A stretch of DNA of 8,257 nt from Lachnospiraceae bacterium (GTDB lineage Bacteria > Bacillota > Clostridia > Lachnospirales > Lachnospiraceae), in contig CAAEEI010000097.1 in NCBI GenBank assembly GCA_900754855.1, positions 1 to 8,257 on the forward strand, written 5' to 3'. Below the pieces are notes generated by a model. It worked only from the letters and a program-made list of their open reading frames with translations, did not search any database and was not told where the DNA came from. The translations under genes were made by a program, and so were the position numbers. The stretch's first letter is position 1, and each line of letters begins with the position of its first letter. Shown here piece after piece: positions 1 through 6,813 of this stretch.

Positions 1-1485
1 TTAAAGAAGGGATTAAAAAAACTGGATTCGAAAAAAGTAGAACTGTCTCAGGGGGTACAGTCTTTGAGCGACGGGCTGAAGACATTAAAAACAGGAACTG
101 CTTCTTTAAATCAGGGAATTAAAGATTACACAAATGGAGTAAGCAGTCTGGATACCGGTCTGGCTACCGCAGGAACAGGTGCATCCAGCTTACAGCAGGG
201 CGCAGGCGCTCTTTCTGCAGGACTGAAAAGCTATACCGATGGTGTTTCCCAGTTAAAGACAGGAATCAATCAGTTGAACGAGGAAGTATCTGCCATGGGC
301 AATATTACCTTGCCGGATGATAAGACCATGACAGCCGTTAAAAACGCTGCGGCAGCGCTGGAAAAGGATGCACAGACCCTGCAGGCCAGCGCAGGTGCAA
401 TTACCGCAGCCATGGAAAAAATCAACGGTTTAGCAGAAACCGTAAAAAAACATAACGAAGAGGTAGCGACCAGATTTAATCAGGCGAAAAATGCGCTGGA
501 TGGTATAGATAAAAAAGCAACAGAAAAAGCCAACAGCCAGTTAAAAGACCAGGAAAGCGCGGTGGAAACTTCGGCGAAAGACCAGGCCATCGCTGACGCA
601 AAAGCGGCTGTGGATCAGGTGGAAGGATTAACGGATGAACAGAAATCCGCGTTAAAAAATGCTATGGAAAGTAAAATCAGTGTGGATGTCACCTTGAAGG
701 ATATACAGATTGAAGGTCTGGGTCAGGATGCAAAAGACAGTCTTAACGATGTGCCAAAACTGGATCTCCCGACCATAGAGTTGAATCTGGATACCATGGC
801 GCAGCTTCTTCAGGATATGAAAAAACAGGCAGCCGTTCTGGAAAAATTTGCAGAAAGTACAGGAGAACTGACGGGAATGACGGATAAGATTCCGGCATTA
901 ATCGCCGGTGTAGGAAAATTAAATGATGGAGTAAATGCACTGGCAAAAAATAATTCATCCATCACCGGAGGAATGAAGCAGCTTTCTGATGGACTGAATA
1001 CGTTATCTTCCGGTCTGACCACCATGCAAAAAGGAGCAAAACAGCTAACTGGTAAAAATGATGAACTGACCGGCGGAGCTTCTGCGGTGGATCAGGGTGT
1101 GGGCAAACTGCAAAGCGGCGGTTCAACTATGAAAAAAGGCATGGAAACCTACCTTGGAGGCGTACATTCCGCTTATGAGGGCTCCGATCAGCTGGCGGAC
1201 GGTACGGCAAAATTAAAAGGAGCCGGAAGTCTTCTGACCGCCGGTATTGATAAGCTGGCAGAAGGTTCGGGTACTTTGCGAGACGGTATGCAGGAGTTTG
1301 ATGAAGAAGGCATTCAGAAGATTTCTGATCTGGCCGGCGATGATCTTCAGACTGTGATCAATCATTTTAAGGCCGTAAAGAAAGCCGATAAAAATTATTC
1401 TTCTTTCTCAGGAAAACAAAAAGACAGTAAAGGAAGCGTACGCTTTATCTGGGAGACAGAAGCCATCGAGACAGAAGACAACTAA
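1..1485 (+). CDS. LxxG heptad-repeat protein, 3' part (YhgE/Pip-like or MMPL/RND exporter tail)
   Basis: The reading frame is open from the first base, so the start lies upstream and 494 residues are visible. Residues 1-93 and about 301-430 are two blocks of seven-residue repeats of the form xxxLxxG (for example SLSDGLKTLKTG, QLSDGLNTLSSG). Between them is a long charged, Ala/Lys/Glu-rich helical region, probably coiled coil. No membrane segment or signal peptide is visible. Such heptads are known from YhgE/Pip-type envelope proteins, where they form an elongated extracytoplasmic stalk, and from the end of some Firmicute MMPL/RND-family permeases. The C-terminal stretch (KGSVRFIWETEAIE) is soluble, whereas classical YhgE proteins end in an ABC-2-like membrane domain. 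A location outside the membrane is therefore likely, and fusion to an upstream membrane domain is inferred. The gene ends 20 bases before a strong terminator, so it is the last gene of its unit. The heptad call is firm; the exact family is open. Confidence 0.8.
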   Translation, partial: LKKGLKKLDSKKVELSQGVQSLSDGLKTLKTGTASLNQGIKDYTNGVSSLDTGLATAGTGASSLQQGAGALSAGLKSYTDGVSQLKTGINQLNEEVSAMGNITLPDDKTMTAVKNAAAALEKDAQTLQASAGAITAAMEKINGLAETVKKHNEEVATRFNQAKNALDGIDKKATEKANSQLKDQESAVETSAKDQAIADAKAAVDQVEGLTDEQKSALKNAMESKISVDVTLKDIQIEGLGQDAKDSLNDVPKLDLPTIELNLDTMAQLLQDMKKQAAVLEKFAESTGELTGMTDKIPALIAGVGKLNDGVNALAKNNSSITGGMKQLSDGLNTLSSGLTTMQKGAKQLTGKNDELTGGASAVDQGVGKLQSGGSTMKKGMETYLGGVHSAYEGSDQLADGTAKLKGAGSLLTAGIDKLAEGSGTLRDGMQEFDEEGIQKISDLAGDDLQTVINHFKAVKKADKNYSSFSGKQKDSKGSVRFIWETEAIETEDN

Positions 1486-1505
1486 GGGTAATACTAACTT
1501 ATCAT

Positions 1506-1566
1506 AAAAAAGACTGTGGAATGCATAAGGGAACGCAGGTTTCCGGGTAATTCCACAGTCTTTTTC
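1506..1566 (+). terminator. Rho-independent terminator after the heptad-repeat gene
   Basis: An 11-bp perfect stem pairs 1512-1522 (gactgtggaat) with 1550-1560 (attccacagtc). A5 (1507-1511) and T5 (1561-1565) extend it to 16 bp. The 27-nt loop can form a small inner helix, GGAA 1530-1533 with TTCC 1541-1544. The A and T tracts on both sides would let it work in both directions, but no gene on the - strand needs it. Confidence 0.9.
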
Positions 1567-1598
1567 TATACGTTGTCTGAAAAAAATGTGTTCTTCCC

Positions 1599-1627
1599 TC
1601 GCGAAAAAAAGAGGTCTGTGTTATAAT
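1599..1627 (+). promoter_or_regulatory. Extended -10 sigma-A-type promoter for the FAD dehydrogenase
   Basis: A perfect TATAAT at 1622-1627 is preceded by TGT, giving the extended -10 form TGnTATAAT. The -35 position (1599-1604, TCGCGA) is poor, as is common for extended -10 promoters. Transcription would start near 1634, leaving a leader of about 80 nt before the ATG at 1717. Confidence 0.65.
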
Positions 1628-1716
1628 CATAAACCAGCCTGTCTGTGATGGACAAAGAAAATGGACAGAGGCAGCAGGTGTGGAGGATAACGAGAAAAAA
1701 GAAAGGCGAAAAAAAT

Positions 1717-3351
1717 ATGCTCAGGATTTCGCAGCTTAAATTAAAGATTAATCATACGGAAGAAGAACTTCTGGAGGAAATTATCCGAAAAGCCCACGGG
1801 CAGGTTCCGATAAAATGGAACATCGTGAAAAAATCCATTGATGCCAGAAAAAAACCGGATTTATTTTACAGTTATACCATAGACGCTTCTTTTGCCGGAG
1901 AAAAAAGGTTACTGCATACCCGGTCTTCCAAAGAAAGGAAGAACGGATGGAAAGAAACCAGGGAAACCACATACCATTTTCCCCGGAGAAATATGCAGAA
2001 GCTGGCCCGGGAGCAACGTCCGGTGGTCATCGGCGCCGGTCCGGCCGGTCTGTTTGCTGCCCTGGTTCTGGCGGAAAACGGATTTTCTCCCATCGTTTTT
2101 GAACGGGGAGAAGCAGTCCTGGATCGGGAAGAAAAGGTAGAAACTTTTTTCCGGAAAGGGATTCTTGATGAGGAGTCCAATGTACAGTTTGGAGAAGGAG
2201 GAGCGGGTACATTTTCCGATGGAAAATTAAATACGCTGGTGAAAGATAAAACCGGAAGAAACCGCTTTGTTTTGGAACAATTTGTCCGTCATGGCGCTCC
2301 GGAAGAGATTTTGTGGGAAACAAAACCCCATATTGGTACGGATATTTTAAAAACCGTGGTGGCGTCCATGCGGGAAACCATCTGCCGACAGGGAGGAGAA
2401 GTTCATTTCCGTACAAAGGTGACAGATTTTCTTATGGACACCACGGGCGAGGAAAGAAAAATCACAGGTCTTCGTCTGGAAACCAGAGAAGAAGATGGTT
2501 CCCGCCGCGTCTGGGAACATTCCTGCGGGCAGGTGATTCTTGCCATAGGACACAGCGCGCGAGATACCTTTGGCGTCCTTGACCGGCAAAAGATTCTGAT
2601 GACCCCGAAAGCTTTTGCCATAGGCGTCCGGGTAGAACATCCCGCAGAAATGATCAATCGCAGCCAGTATGGAGAGAAATACGCCGGTTTGCTGCCGACA
2701 GCCAGTTATAAGCTGACCCATCAATGTAAGAATGGAAGGGGAATCTATTCCTTTTGTATGTGTCCGGGAGGATACGTGGTCAATTCTTCTTCAGAAAACG
2801 GAAGGCTTTGCGTCAATGGCATGAGTAATTATGACCGGGCGGGACGTAATTCCAACAGCGCCATCATTACAACGGTGACCCCGGAAGATTTTGGCGGCGC
2901 ATATCCTCTGGCAGGAGTGGAATTTCAGCGGAAATATGAGGCGCTTGCCTATGCGGCAGGAGAAGGAAAGATACCTTTGCAGTTATATGGAGATTTTCAA
3001 GAAGGAAAGGTCAGCGACGGATTAGGGGAGATTGTTCCGTCAACGAAAGGATCCTGGACTTTTGCCAATTTACGTAACTGTCTGCCGGAATATGTGACTG
3101 AATCACTGCTGGAAGGCATGAAGGTTTTCGGACAGCGGATAAAAGGTTATGACCGTGAGGATACGGTGTTTACCGGTGTGGAAACACGGACATCTTCCCC
3201 TCTTCGTATAGAGAGAAATGCATATGGGCAGGCTAATCTTGGCGGACTGTATCCCTGTGGGGAAGGTGCCGGGTATGCCGGAGGCATTACCTCTGCCGCC
3301 ATGGACGGCATAAAAATTGCGGAGGCAGTTGCCGCTAACCTTGTCAAATAG
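1717..3351 (+). CDS. NAD(P)/FAD-dependent oxidoreductase, COG2509-type dehydrogenase
   Basis: The 544-residue protein has a dinucleotide-binding fold after an N-terminal domain of about 100 residues. Visible motifs are VVIGAGPAGLFAA (103-115, Rossmann glycine loop for FAD), FERGE (128-132, the acidic ribose-binding end of strand 2), VQFGEGGAGTFSDGKL (156-171), ILAIGHSARD (274-283), FCMCPGG (346-352), RTSSPLRI (491-498) and CGEGAGYAGGI (514-524, the C-terminal FAD-binding motif). This set and the length fit the uncharacterised FAD-dependent dehydrogenases of COG2509, which are cytoplasmic; their substrate is not known to me. The frame stays open up to a GTG at 1645, but that would lie about 11 nt from the predicted transcript start and adds a Lys/Arg-rich segment unlike the family. 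ATG 1717 gives the family-like beginning MLRISQLKL. Its ribosome site (AAAGG, 1702-1706) is weak. It appears monocistronic, with its own promoter upstream and the next promoter overlapping its end. Confidence 0.9.
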   Translation: MLRISQLKLKINHTEEELLEEIIRKAHGQVPIKWNIVKKSIDARKKPDLFYSYTIDASFAGEKRLLHTRSSKERKNGWKETRETTYHFPRRNMQKLAREQRPVVIGAGPAGLFAALVLAENGFSPIVFERGEAVLDREEKVETFFRKGILDEESNVQFGEGGAGTFSDGKLNTLVKDKTGRNRFVLEQFVRHGAPEEILWETKPHIGTDILKTVVASMRETICRQGGEVHFRTKVTDFLMDTTGEERKITGLRLETREEDGSRRVWEHSCGQVILAIGHSARDTFGVLDRQKILMTPKAFAIGVRVEHPAEMINRSQYGEKYAGLLPTASYKLTHQCKNGRGIYSFCMCPGGYVVNSSSENGRLCVNGMSNYDRAGRNSNSAIITTVTPEDFGGAYPLAGVEFQRKYEALAYAAGEGKIPLQLYGDFQEGKVSDGLGEIVPSTKGSWTFANLRNCLPEYVTESLLEGMKVFGQRIKGYDREDTVFTGVETRTSSPLRIERNAYGQANLGGLYPCGEGAGYAGGITSAAMDGIKIAEAVAANLVK

Positions 3352-3369
3352 AAAGATTTCCCGTATAAT
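3341..3369 (+). promoter_or_regulatory. Sigma-A promoter for the DUF896/cyclo-ligase unit
   Basis: The -35 TTGTCA (3341-3346) and a perfect -10 TATAAT (3364-3369) are separated by the ideal 17 nt. The -35 lies inside the last codons of the dehydrogenase gene (Leu-Val-Lys-stop). A start near 3376 gives a leader of about 28 nt before the ATG at 3404. This is the strongest promoter-like sequence seen in the window. Confidence 0.8.
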
Positions 3370-3403
3370 GGGCATAAATAGAAACAAAGAAAAGGAGAAA
3401 CTG

Positions 3404-3628
3404 ATGAATCAAAAAGACATAAACCGTATTAACGAATTGTACCATAAATCCAAAGAAGTTGGACTTACGCCGGCAGAAGCGGAAGAACAGAAAAAACTGC
3501 GAAAGGCTTATATTATGGCAATTCGTAAAAATCTCCGTGGTTCTCTGAATAACATTTCCATTGAAAATGAGGATGGAAGTATTACCAATCTGGGCGAGAA
3601 GTACGGAAAGAAATATTCCGGTCATTAA
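3404..3628 (+). CDS. DUF896 family small protein (YnzC-like)
   Basis: The 74-residue protein is a typical DUF896 member. It has an N-terminal helical hairpin (INRINELYHKSKEVGLTPAE, about 6-25) followed by EEQKKLRKAYIMAIRKNLRG (about 27-46), and a polar tail. Bacillus subtilis YnzC belongs to this family; it is a small cytoplasmic two-helix protein whose role is poorly defined. The start at 3404 is set by a strong Shine-Dalgarno site AAAGGAG (3391-3397) six bases upstream. The frame also stays open back to 3317, but that extension would overlap the dehydrogenase gene and the promoter. It is the first gene behind the 3341-3369 promoter and is probably co-transcribed with the cyclo-ligase gene 52 bases downstream. 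The family assignment is firm; the function is unknown. Confidence 0.9.
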   Translation: MNQKDINRINELYHKSKEVGLTPAEAEEQKKLRKAYIMAIRKNLRGSLNNISIENEDGSITNLGEKYGKKYSGH

Positions 3629-3680
3629 AAGACCGTAAATGGCATCAGGGACAGGCCGCACAGGAAAGCAGGTGGATAGC

Positions 3681-4250
3681 ATGGCAGAAAACAAAAATAA
3701 AGAGGCTTTGAGAAAAGAGATGCGCGAACAAAGAGACCGTCTTTCGGCAGAAGAAATAAGAAAGCTGACCGAAGGGTGCCTCAGCCAGTTAAACACAATG
3801 ACAGAATTTCAGGAAAGTACCTGGGTCTATTCTTACATGGCCATAGGTTCGGAAGTCGATACCATCTATATGATTCCCGAGATGATGAAGATGGGAAAAA
3901 GGGTTGCCGTACCTAAGGTAGAGGGAGAAACCATTGCCTTTTATGAAATTACTTCGATTAAAGACTGTAAACCGGGTGCATGGGGAATACTGGAGCCGGT
4001 ATCCTATAAGGCGCCGACGCAGGAAAAAGGGCTGATTCTCATTCCGGGTCTGGCATTCGATCAGAAAGGAAACCGCCTTGGCTATGGCGGAGGATTCTAC
4101 GATCGTTATCTGAAACAGCATCAGGATTGCACCAGCGTCGCTCTGGCCTATGAGATGCAGCTCATGGATGAAGTGCCGGGAGAGGCCCATGACCAGCCGG
4201 TAGAGTATATCGTTACCCCGGACAGAATTATCCCGGGAAAACAGAGATAG
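3681..4250 (+). CDS. 5-formyltetrahydrofolate cyclo-ligase
   Basis: The enzyme (EC 6.3.3.2, also called methenyltetrahydrofolate synthetase) converts 5-formyl-tetrahydrofolate to 5,10-methenyl-tetrahydrofolate with ATP, returning a storage or inhibitory folate to one-carbon metabolism in the cytoplasm. The 189-residue length is normal for the family. Diagnostic features are the basic N-terminal helix KEALRKEMREQRDRLS (7-22), the GSEVDT segment (56-61), KPGAWGILEP (97-106), LIPGLAFDQKGNRLGYGGGF (120-139) continuing into YDRYL (140-144), and the C-terminal EMQLMDEVP / AHDQPVEYIVTPDR region (158-182). GYGGGFYDRY (134-143) is the family's signature near the nucleotide and substrate site. The start at 3681 follows AGGTGG (3670-3675) by five bases; an in-frame ATG at 3639 has no ribosome site. 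The gene lies 52 bases after DUF896 and 30 bases before a DHFR-fold gene, so the three likely form one transcript. Names used for the family include fthC, ygfA, yqgN and MTHFS. Confidence 0.95.
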   Translation: MAENKNKEALRKEMREQRDRLSAEEIRKLTEGCLSQLNTMTEFQESTWVYSYMAIGSEVDTIYMIPEMMKMGKRVAVPKVEGETIAFYEITSIKDCKPGAWGILEPVSYKAPTQEKGLILIPGLAFDQKGNRLGYGGGFYDRYLKQHQDCTSVALAYEMQLMDEVPGEAHDQPVEYIVTPDRIIPGKQR

Positions 4251-4280
4251 TCTGCGCTATGGAGATTAGGGAAGTAAAGG

Positions 4281-4709
4281 ATGAGAAAAACCGTTTTATT
4301 TATCGCCATGAGCCTTGACGGATATATTGCCGATGACCGGGGCGGTGTTTCCTGGATAGACGGGCAGAGCGATCCGGAAGAGACCATAGACGTTTATTCG
4401 TCGTTTGTGAAAAATGTGGACACGATTTTTATGGGATGGAATACTTACCATCAGGTGGTGACGGAACTTTCTCCGGAGGAATGGGTCTATCAGGATTTTA
4501 CGACCTATGTCTTTACCCATAAGCAACAAGAATCCTCTTCGCAAATTCGGTTTACCGGAGAAAATCCGGTGGATATGCTGAAGCGAGTAAAAGCGGAAAA
4601 GGGAAAGGGAATCCGTCTTTTTGGAAACTTCGACAAAGAAAAGAAACTGAAACTATGCAAAGTACAAAACTATAATGGAATTACGGATCTGGTTTATACA
4701 AGAAGATAA
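4281..4709 (+). CDS. RibD C-terminal/DHFR-fold reductase with apparent internal deletion
   Basis: The protein starts with MRKTVLFIAMSLDGYIADD, the DHFR-fold N-terminus of the RibD_C/YwjB-type dihydrofolate reductase-like family, followed by MGWNTYHQVV (51-60) and VYQDFTTYVFTH (69-80). The C-terminus (KLKLCKVQNYNGITDLVY, 122-139) is also typical. Relatives I recall are about 170-180 residues, but this one has 142. Between the usual GK(D/G)IWxCGG motif and the usual GxGIRLF strand, about 34 residues seem missing: here the two merge into GKGIRLFG (108-115). The loss is in frame and removes the Gly-Gly motif that contacts the NADPH phosphates, so activity is doubtful. Members of this family are mostly of unknown substrate, and true folate reduction should not be assumed. 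The start follows AGGGA (4268-4272). It is the last gene before the 4741-4829 terminator. The family call is firm; the deletion is inferred from remembered relatives. Confidence 0.8.
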   Translation: MRKTVLFIAMSLDGYIADDRGGVSWIDGQSDPEETIDVYSSFVKNVDTIFMGWNTYHQVVTELSPEEWVYQDFTTYVFTHKQQESSSQIRFTGENPVDMLKRVKAEKGKGIRLFGNFDKEKKLKLCKVQNYNGITDLVYTRR

Positions 4710-4740
4710 GGAAAACCGTTGAAAGAACGGATGGAGTATA

Positions 4741-4829
4741 AAGAGGCAGCCGCTTTCTTTACCACACCCTCCCGGCCGGGATAAAACTGGCGGGAGATGG
4801 TGATACAGGGGGAGAGAGGCTGTTTTTTT
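4741..4829 (+). terminator. Long branched hairpin with T7 run, likely terminator
   Basis: The outer stem pairs 4746-4751 (ggcagc c) with 4818-4823 and, after one G/A mismatch, 4753-4757 with 4812-4816, including some G-T pairs. Inside, ACCA 4761-4764 pairs with TGGT 4798-4801 and CTCCCG 4769-4774 with CGGGAG 4791-4796. The palindrome CCCGGCCGGG (4771-4780) offers an alternative fold. T7 follows at 4823-4829. It lies 31 bases after the reductase stop codon and closes the DUF896 to reductase unit. It is longer than an ordinary terminator, so a second role of the inner palindrome is possible. Confidence 0.65.
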
Positions 4830-4857
4830 ATGTAATAGGATTAGGGTGGCAAAAGAC

Positions 4858-4885
4858 ATGTTAATAGAAGAGAGGATTTTATAAT
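4858..4885 (+). promoter_or_regulatory. Possible promoter in the AT-rich stretch upstream of hsdM
   Basis: A perfect TATAAT lies at 4880-4885. The best -35 (ATGTTA, 4858-4863, 16-nt spacing) matches only half the consensus. In such AT-rich DNA a chance match is likely. If real, hsdM would have a leader of about 350 nt. Confidence 0.25.
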
Positions 4886-5023
4886 ACCTATAAACGAATT
4901 TATTTGGTTAAAATAGGAAGAAATGATGAAAATGAATTGATGAAAGTGTAATTGAATAGTAGAATATTAAATGGGAAAGTGTTGAATTAAGGCTACCATA
5001 ATTCCATTGGTTTTAGAGAATAG

Positions 5024-5240
5024 ATAGTTCACATCAGACTGAGGTATGTTAATGAATATGAAGATTTGCATTCCGACGTAGAGTCTCAAAAAGAAATTTT
5101 CACAGAATTAATCGAGACAGCGAAAATGCAGAGTACAGAGGTTTCTGCCAGGTTTGGAGGAATTGTTTAAGGATATTGAGATGATCAAAATTGGTGGCAG
5201 AAGGTACACTTCTTACGTATGGAATAGGGAGAACAATTAA
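5024..5240 (+). pseudogene. Possible gene remnant or leader ORF just before hsdM
   Basis: Two open stretches in different frames overlap here. Frame A runs 5024-5170 and reads as a charged helix (for example NEYEDLHSDVESQKEIF), with a stop at 5168-5170. Frame B runs 5112-5240 and includes RFLPGLEELFKDIEMIKIGG, then RRYTSYVWNREN and a stop one base before the hsdM ATG. Joined by a frameshift near 5130 they would give the C-terminal end of one protein, which I do not recognise. Alternatively frame B contains a 19-codon ORF from ATG 5181, with AAGGA at 5169-5173 as ribosome site, that could couple translation to hsdM. Both readings are weak. Confidence 0.25.
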
Positions 5241-5241
5241 T

Positions 5242-6744
5242 ATGGTTACAGGCGAATTGAAAAGTAAAATTGATGGGTTGTGGGAAATTTTCTGGACAGG
5301 TGGATTGACCAATCCCTTAGATGTAATTGAGCAGATGACATATCTGATGTTTATACGAGATTTGGATGATGCAGATAATCTTCATGCAAAGGAAGCTGCA
5401 ATGTTAGGGCTTTCACATAAAAGTATTTTTACTGATGAAGTACAGGTAGGAGAACGCACAATTGCCGGAAGTCAACTGAAATGGAGCGTATTCCATGATT
5501 TTCCTGCAGCGAAAATGTATAGCACAATGCAGGAGTGGGTATTTCCTTTTATTAAGAATCTTCACGGAAATAAGGATAGCGCCTATTCAAAATACATGGG
5601 AGATGCCATTTTCAAAATTCCTACACCGCTGATGCTGGATAAGATTGTTACTGCTATGGATTCGATTTATGAACAGATGGCACAGTTGAAATCTGCGGAT
5701 ACAAGAGGCGATGTGTACGAGTATCTTCTTTCAAAGTTGGCAACAGCAGGAGTGAATGGTCAGTTTCGTACGCCTAGACATATTATCCGCATGATGGTGG
5801 AAATGATGGATCCGAAAGCTGACGAGATAATTTGTGATCCGGCTTGTGGAACTTCTGGATTTCTTGTATCAGCCAGCGAGTATTTAAAAGAAACAAAAAA
5901 AGAAGAAGTGTTTTTCAATAAACAAAACAAAAACCATTATATGAACCATATGTTCCATGGCTTTGATATGGATAGAACGATGCTTCGAATCGGTGCGATG
6001 AACATGATGACACATGGCGTGAATAATCCATATATCGAATACAGAGATAGCTTGTCCGATCAGAATCCAGATAAGGAAAAATATAGTCTGATTCTTGCGA
6101 ATCCACCGTTTAAGGGAAGTTTAGATTATGACATCGTAAGCGCCGATTTACTAAAAGTGTGTAAAACCAAAAAGACAGAGCTATTGTTTTTAGCATTATT
6201 TGTTCGCATGCTTAAAGTGGGTGGACGTTGTGCTTGTATAGTTCCAGACGGAGTATTATTTGGATCATCAAAAGCACATAAAGCCATTCGTAAGACGATT
6301 GTGGAAGAAAATAGATTGGAAGCAATTATTTCTATGCCATCCGGTGTCTTTAAACCATATGCTGGAGTATCAACAGCAATTTTGATTTTTACCAAAACAG
6401 GTCATGGAGGAACAGATAATGTATGGTTCTATGATATGAAAGCTGATGGATTTACCTTGGATGACAAGCGAAGCGAAATAAAGGAAAATGATATTCCAGA
6501 TATTATTGAGCGGTTTAGAAATCTGGACAAAGAAGTAAACAGAAAACGAACAGAACAGAGTTTCTTTGTAACAAAGCAGGAAATTGAGGACAATGGTTAT
6601 GATCTTAGTATTAATAAATACAAGGAAATAGAGTATATACCAATCGAATACCCATCAAGTCAGGAAATTATGACAGATCTTCGTGAATTAGAAAGGAAGA
6701 TTGGTGAGGAAATGGATGCTTTGGCACAATTATTAGGATTATAA
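5242..6744 (+). CDS. hsdM: Type I restriction-modification methyltransferase subunit HsdM
   Basis: HsdM is the S-adenosylmethionine-dependent N6-adenine methyltransferase subunit of type I systems. As M2S with HsdS it methylates host DNA, and with HsdR it forms the restriction complex. The 500-residue length is normal. The N-terminal helical domain begins MVTGELKSKIDGLWEIFWTG (1-20) with the family stretch VIEQMTYLMFIRDLDD (28-43). GQFRTPRHI (173-181) precedes the catalytic domain, DPACGTSGFL (199-208) is the AdoMet-binding motif I, FDMDRTMLRIGAMNMMTHG (241-259) follows, and NPPF (287-290) is catalytic motif IV. CIVPDGVLF (332-340) and MPSGVFKPYAGVSTAILIF (365-383) are also conserved. The start at 5242 has AGGGAGA (5226-5232) nine bases upstream; the frame is open back to 5191 but the extra residues do not look like the family. 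All key residues are present, so it is probably active. The matching hsdS begins 1.1 kb downstream. Confidence 0.97.
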   Translation: MVTGELKSKIDGLWEIFWTGGLTNPLDVIEQMTYLMFIRDLDDADNLHAKEAAMLGLSHKSIFTDEVQVGERTIAGSQLKWSVFHDFPAAKMYSTMQEWVFPFIKNLHGNKDSAYSKYMGDAIFKIPTPLMLDKIVTAMDSIYEQMAQLKSADTRGDVYEYLLSKLATAGVNGQFRTPRHIIRMMVEMMDPKADEIICDPACGTSGFLVSASEYLKETKKEEVFFNKQNKNHYMNHMFHGFDMDRTMLRIGAMNMMTHGVNNPYIEYRDSLSDQNPDKEKYSLILANPPFKGSLDYDIVSADLLKVCKTKKTELLFLALFVRMLKVGGRCACIVPDGVLFGSSKAHKAIRKTIVEENRLEAIISMPSGVFKPYAGVSTAILIFTKTGHGGTDNVWFYDMKADGFTLDDKRSEIKENDIPDIIERFRNLDKEVNRKRTEQSFFVTKQEIEDNGYDLSINKYKEIEYIPIEYPSSQEIMTDLRELERKIGEEMDALAQLLGL

Positions 6745-6813
6745 ATTTCTAGTTTGTAAAAATTAGAAGTCGTCAAAACAAAAAAATCTGGTGATACGAG
6801 GAGGGTGTTTGAG

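Larger units (their letters stand above)
4831..5241 (+). other. AT-rich gene-poor stretch between chromosomal genes and hsdM
   Basis: This stretch has frequent stop codons in all frames and no convincing gene. G+C falls sharply at its left edge: by hand count 36 of 60 bases at 4741-4800 against 14 of 60 at 4861-4920. It contains a TATAAT at 4880-4885 (poor -35), and near its right end two overlapping open stretches described separately. I see no tRNA, integrase gene or clear direct repeat marking an insertion site. Confidence 0.6.

Noticed and set aside
1645..1716. GTG-started N-terminal extension of the FAD dehydrogenase
   Set aside because: The GTG would be about 11 nt from the predicted transcript start, lacks a ribosome site, and the extra residues are low-complexity basic sequence unlike the family.
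1486..1716. Riboswitch or T-box between the heptad-repeat gene and the dehydrogenase
   Set aside because: The only strong structure is the terminator at 1506-1566, which lies upstream of the promoter and so belongs to the previous gene.
1872..2724. Long open frames on the - strand opposite the dehydrogenase gene
   Set aside because: They mirror the codon pattern of the + strand gene, have no recognisable domains, and have no ribosome sites I could support.
3619..3635. Small hairpin CGGTC-ATTAAAA-GACCG at the end of the DUF896 gene
   Set aside because: Only five base pairs and no T-run follows. It is unlikely to terminate and lies within an operon-like gap.
4716..4730. Perfect hairpin CCGTT-GAAAG-AACGG after the reductase gene
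   Set aside because: Short and without a T-run; the larger hairpin just downstream explains termination better.
5191..5241. Seventeen-residue extension of HsdM from a GTG
   Set aside because: ATG 5242 has a good Shine-Dalgarno site and gives the typical HsdM N-terminus; the extension has neither.
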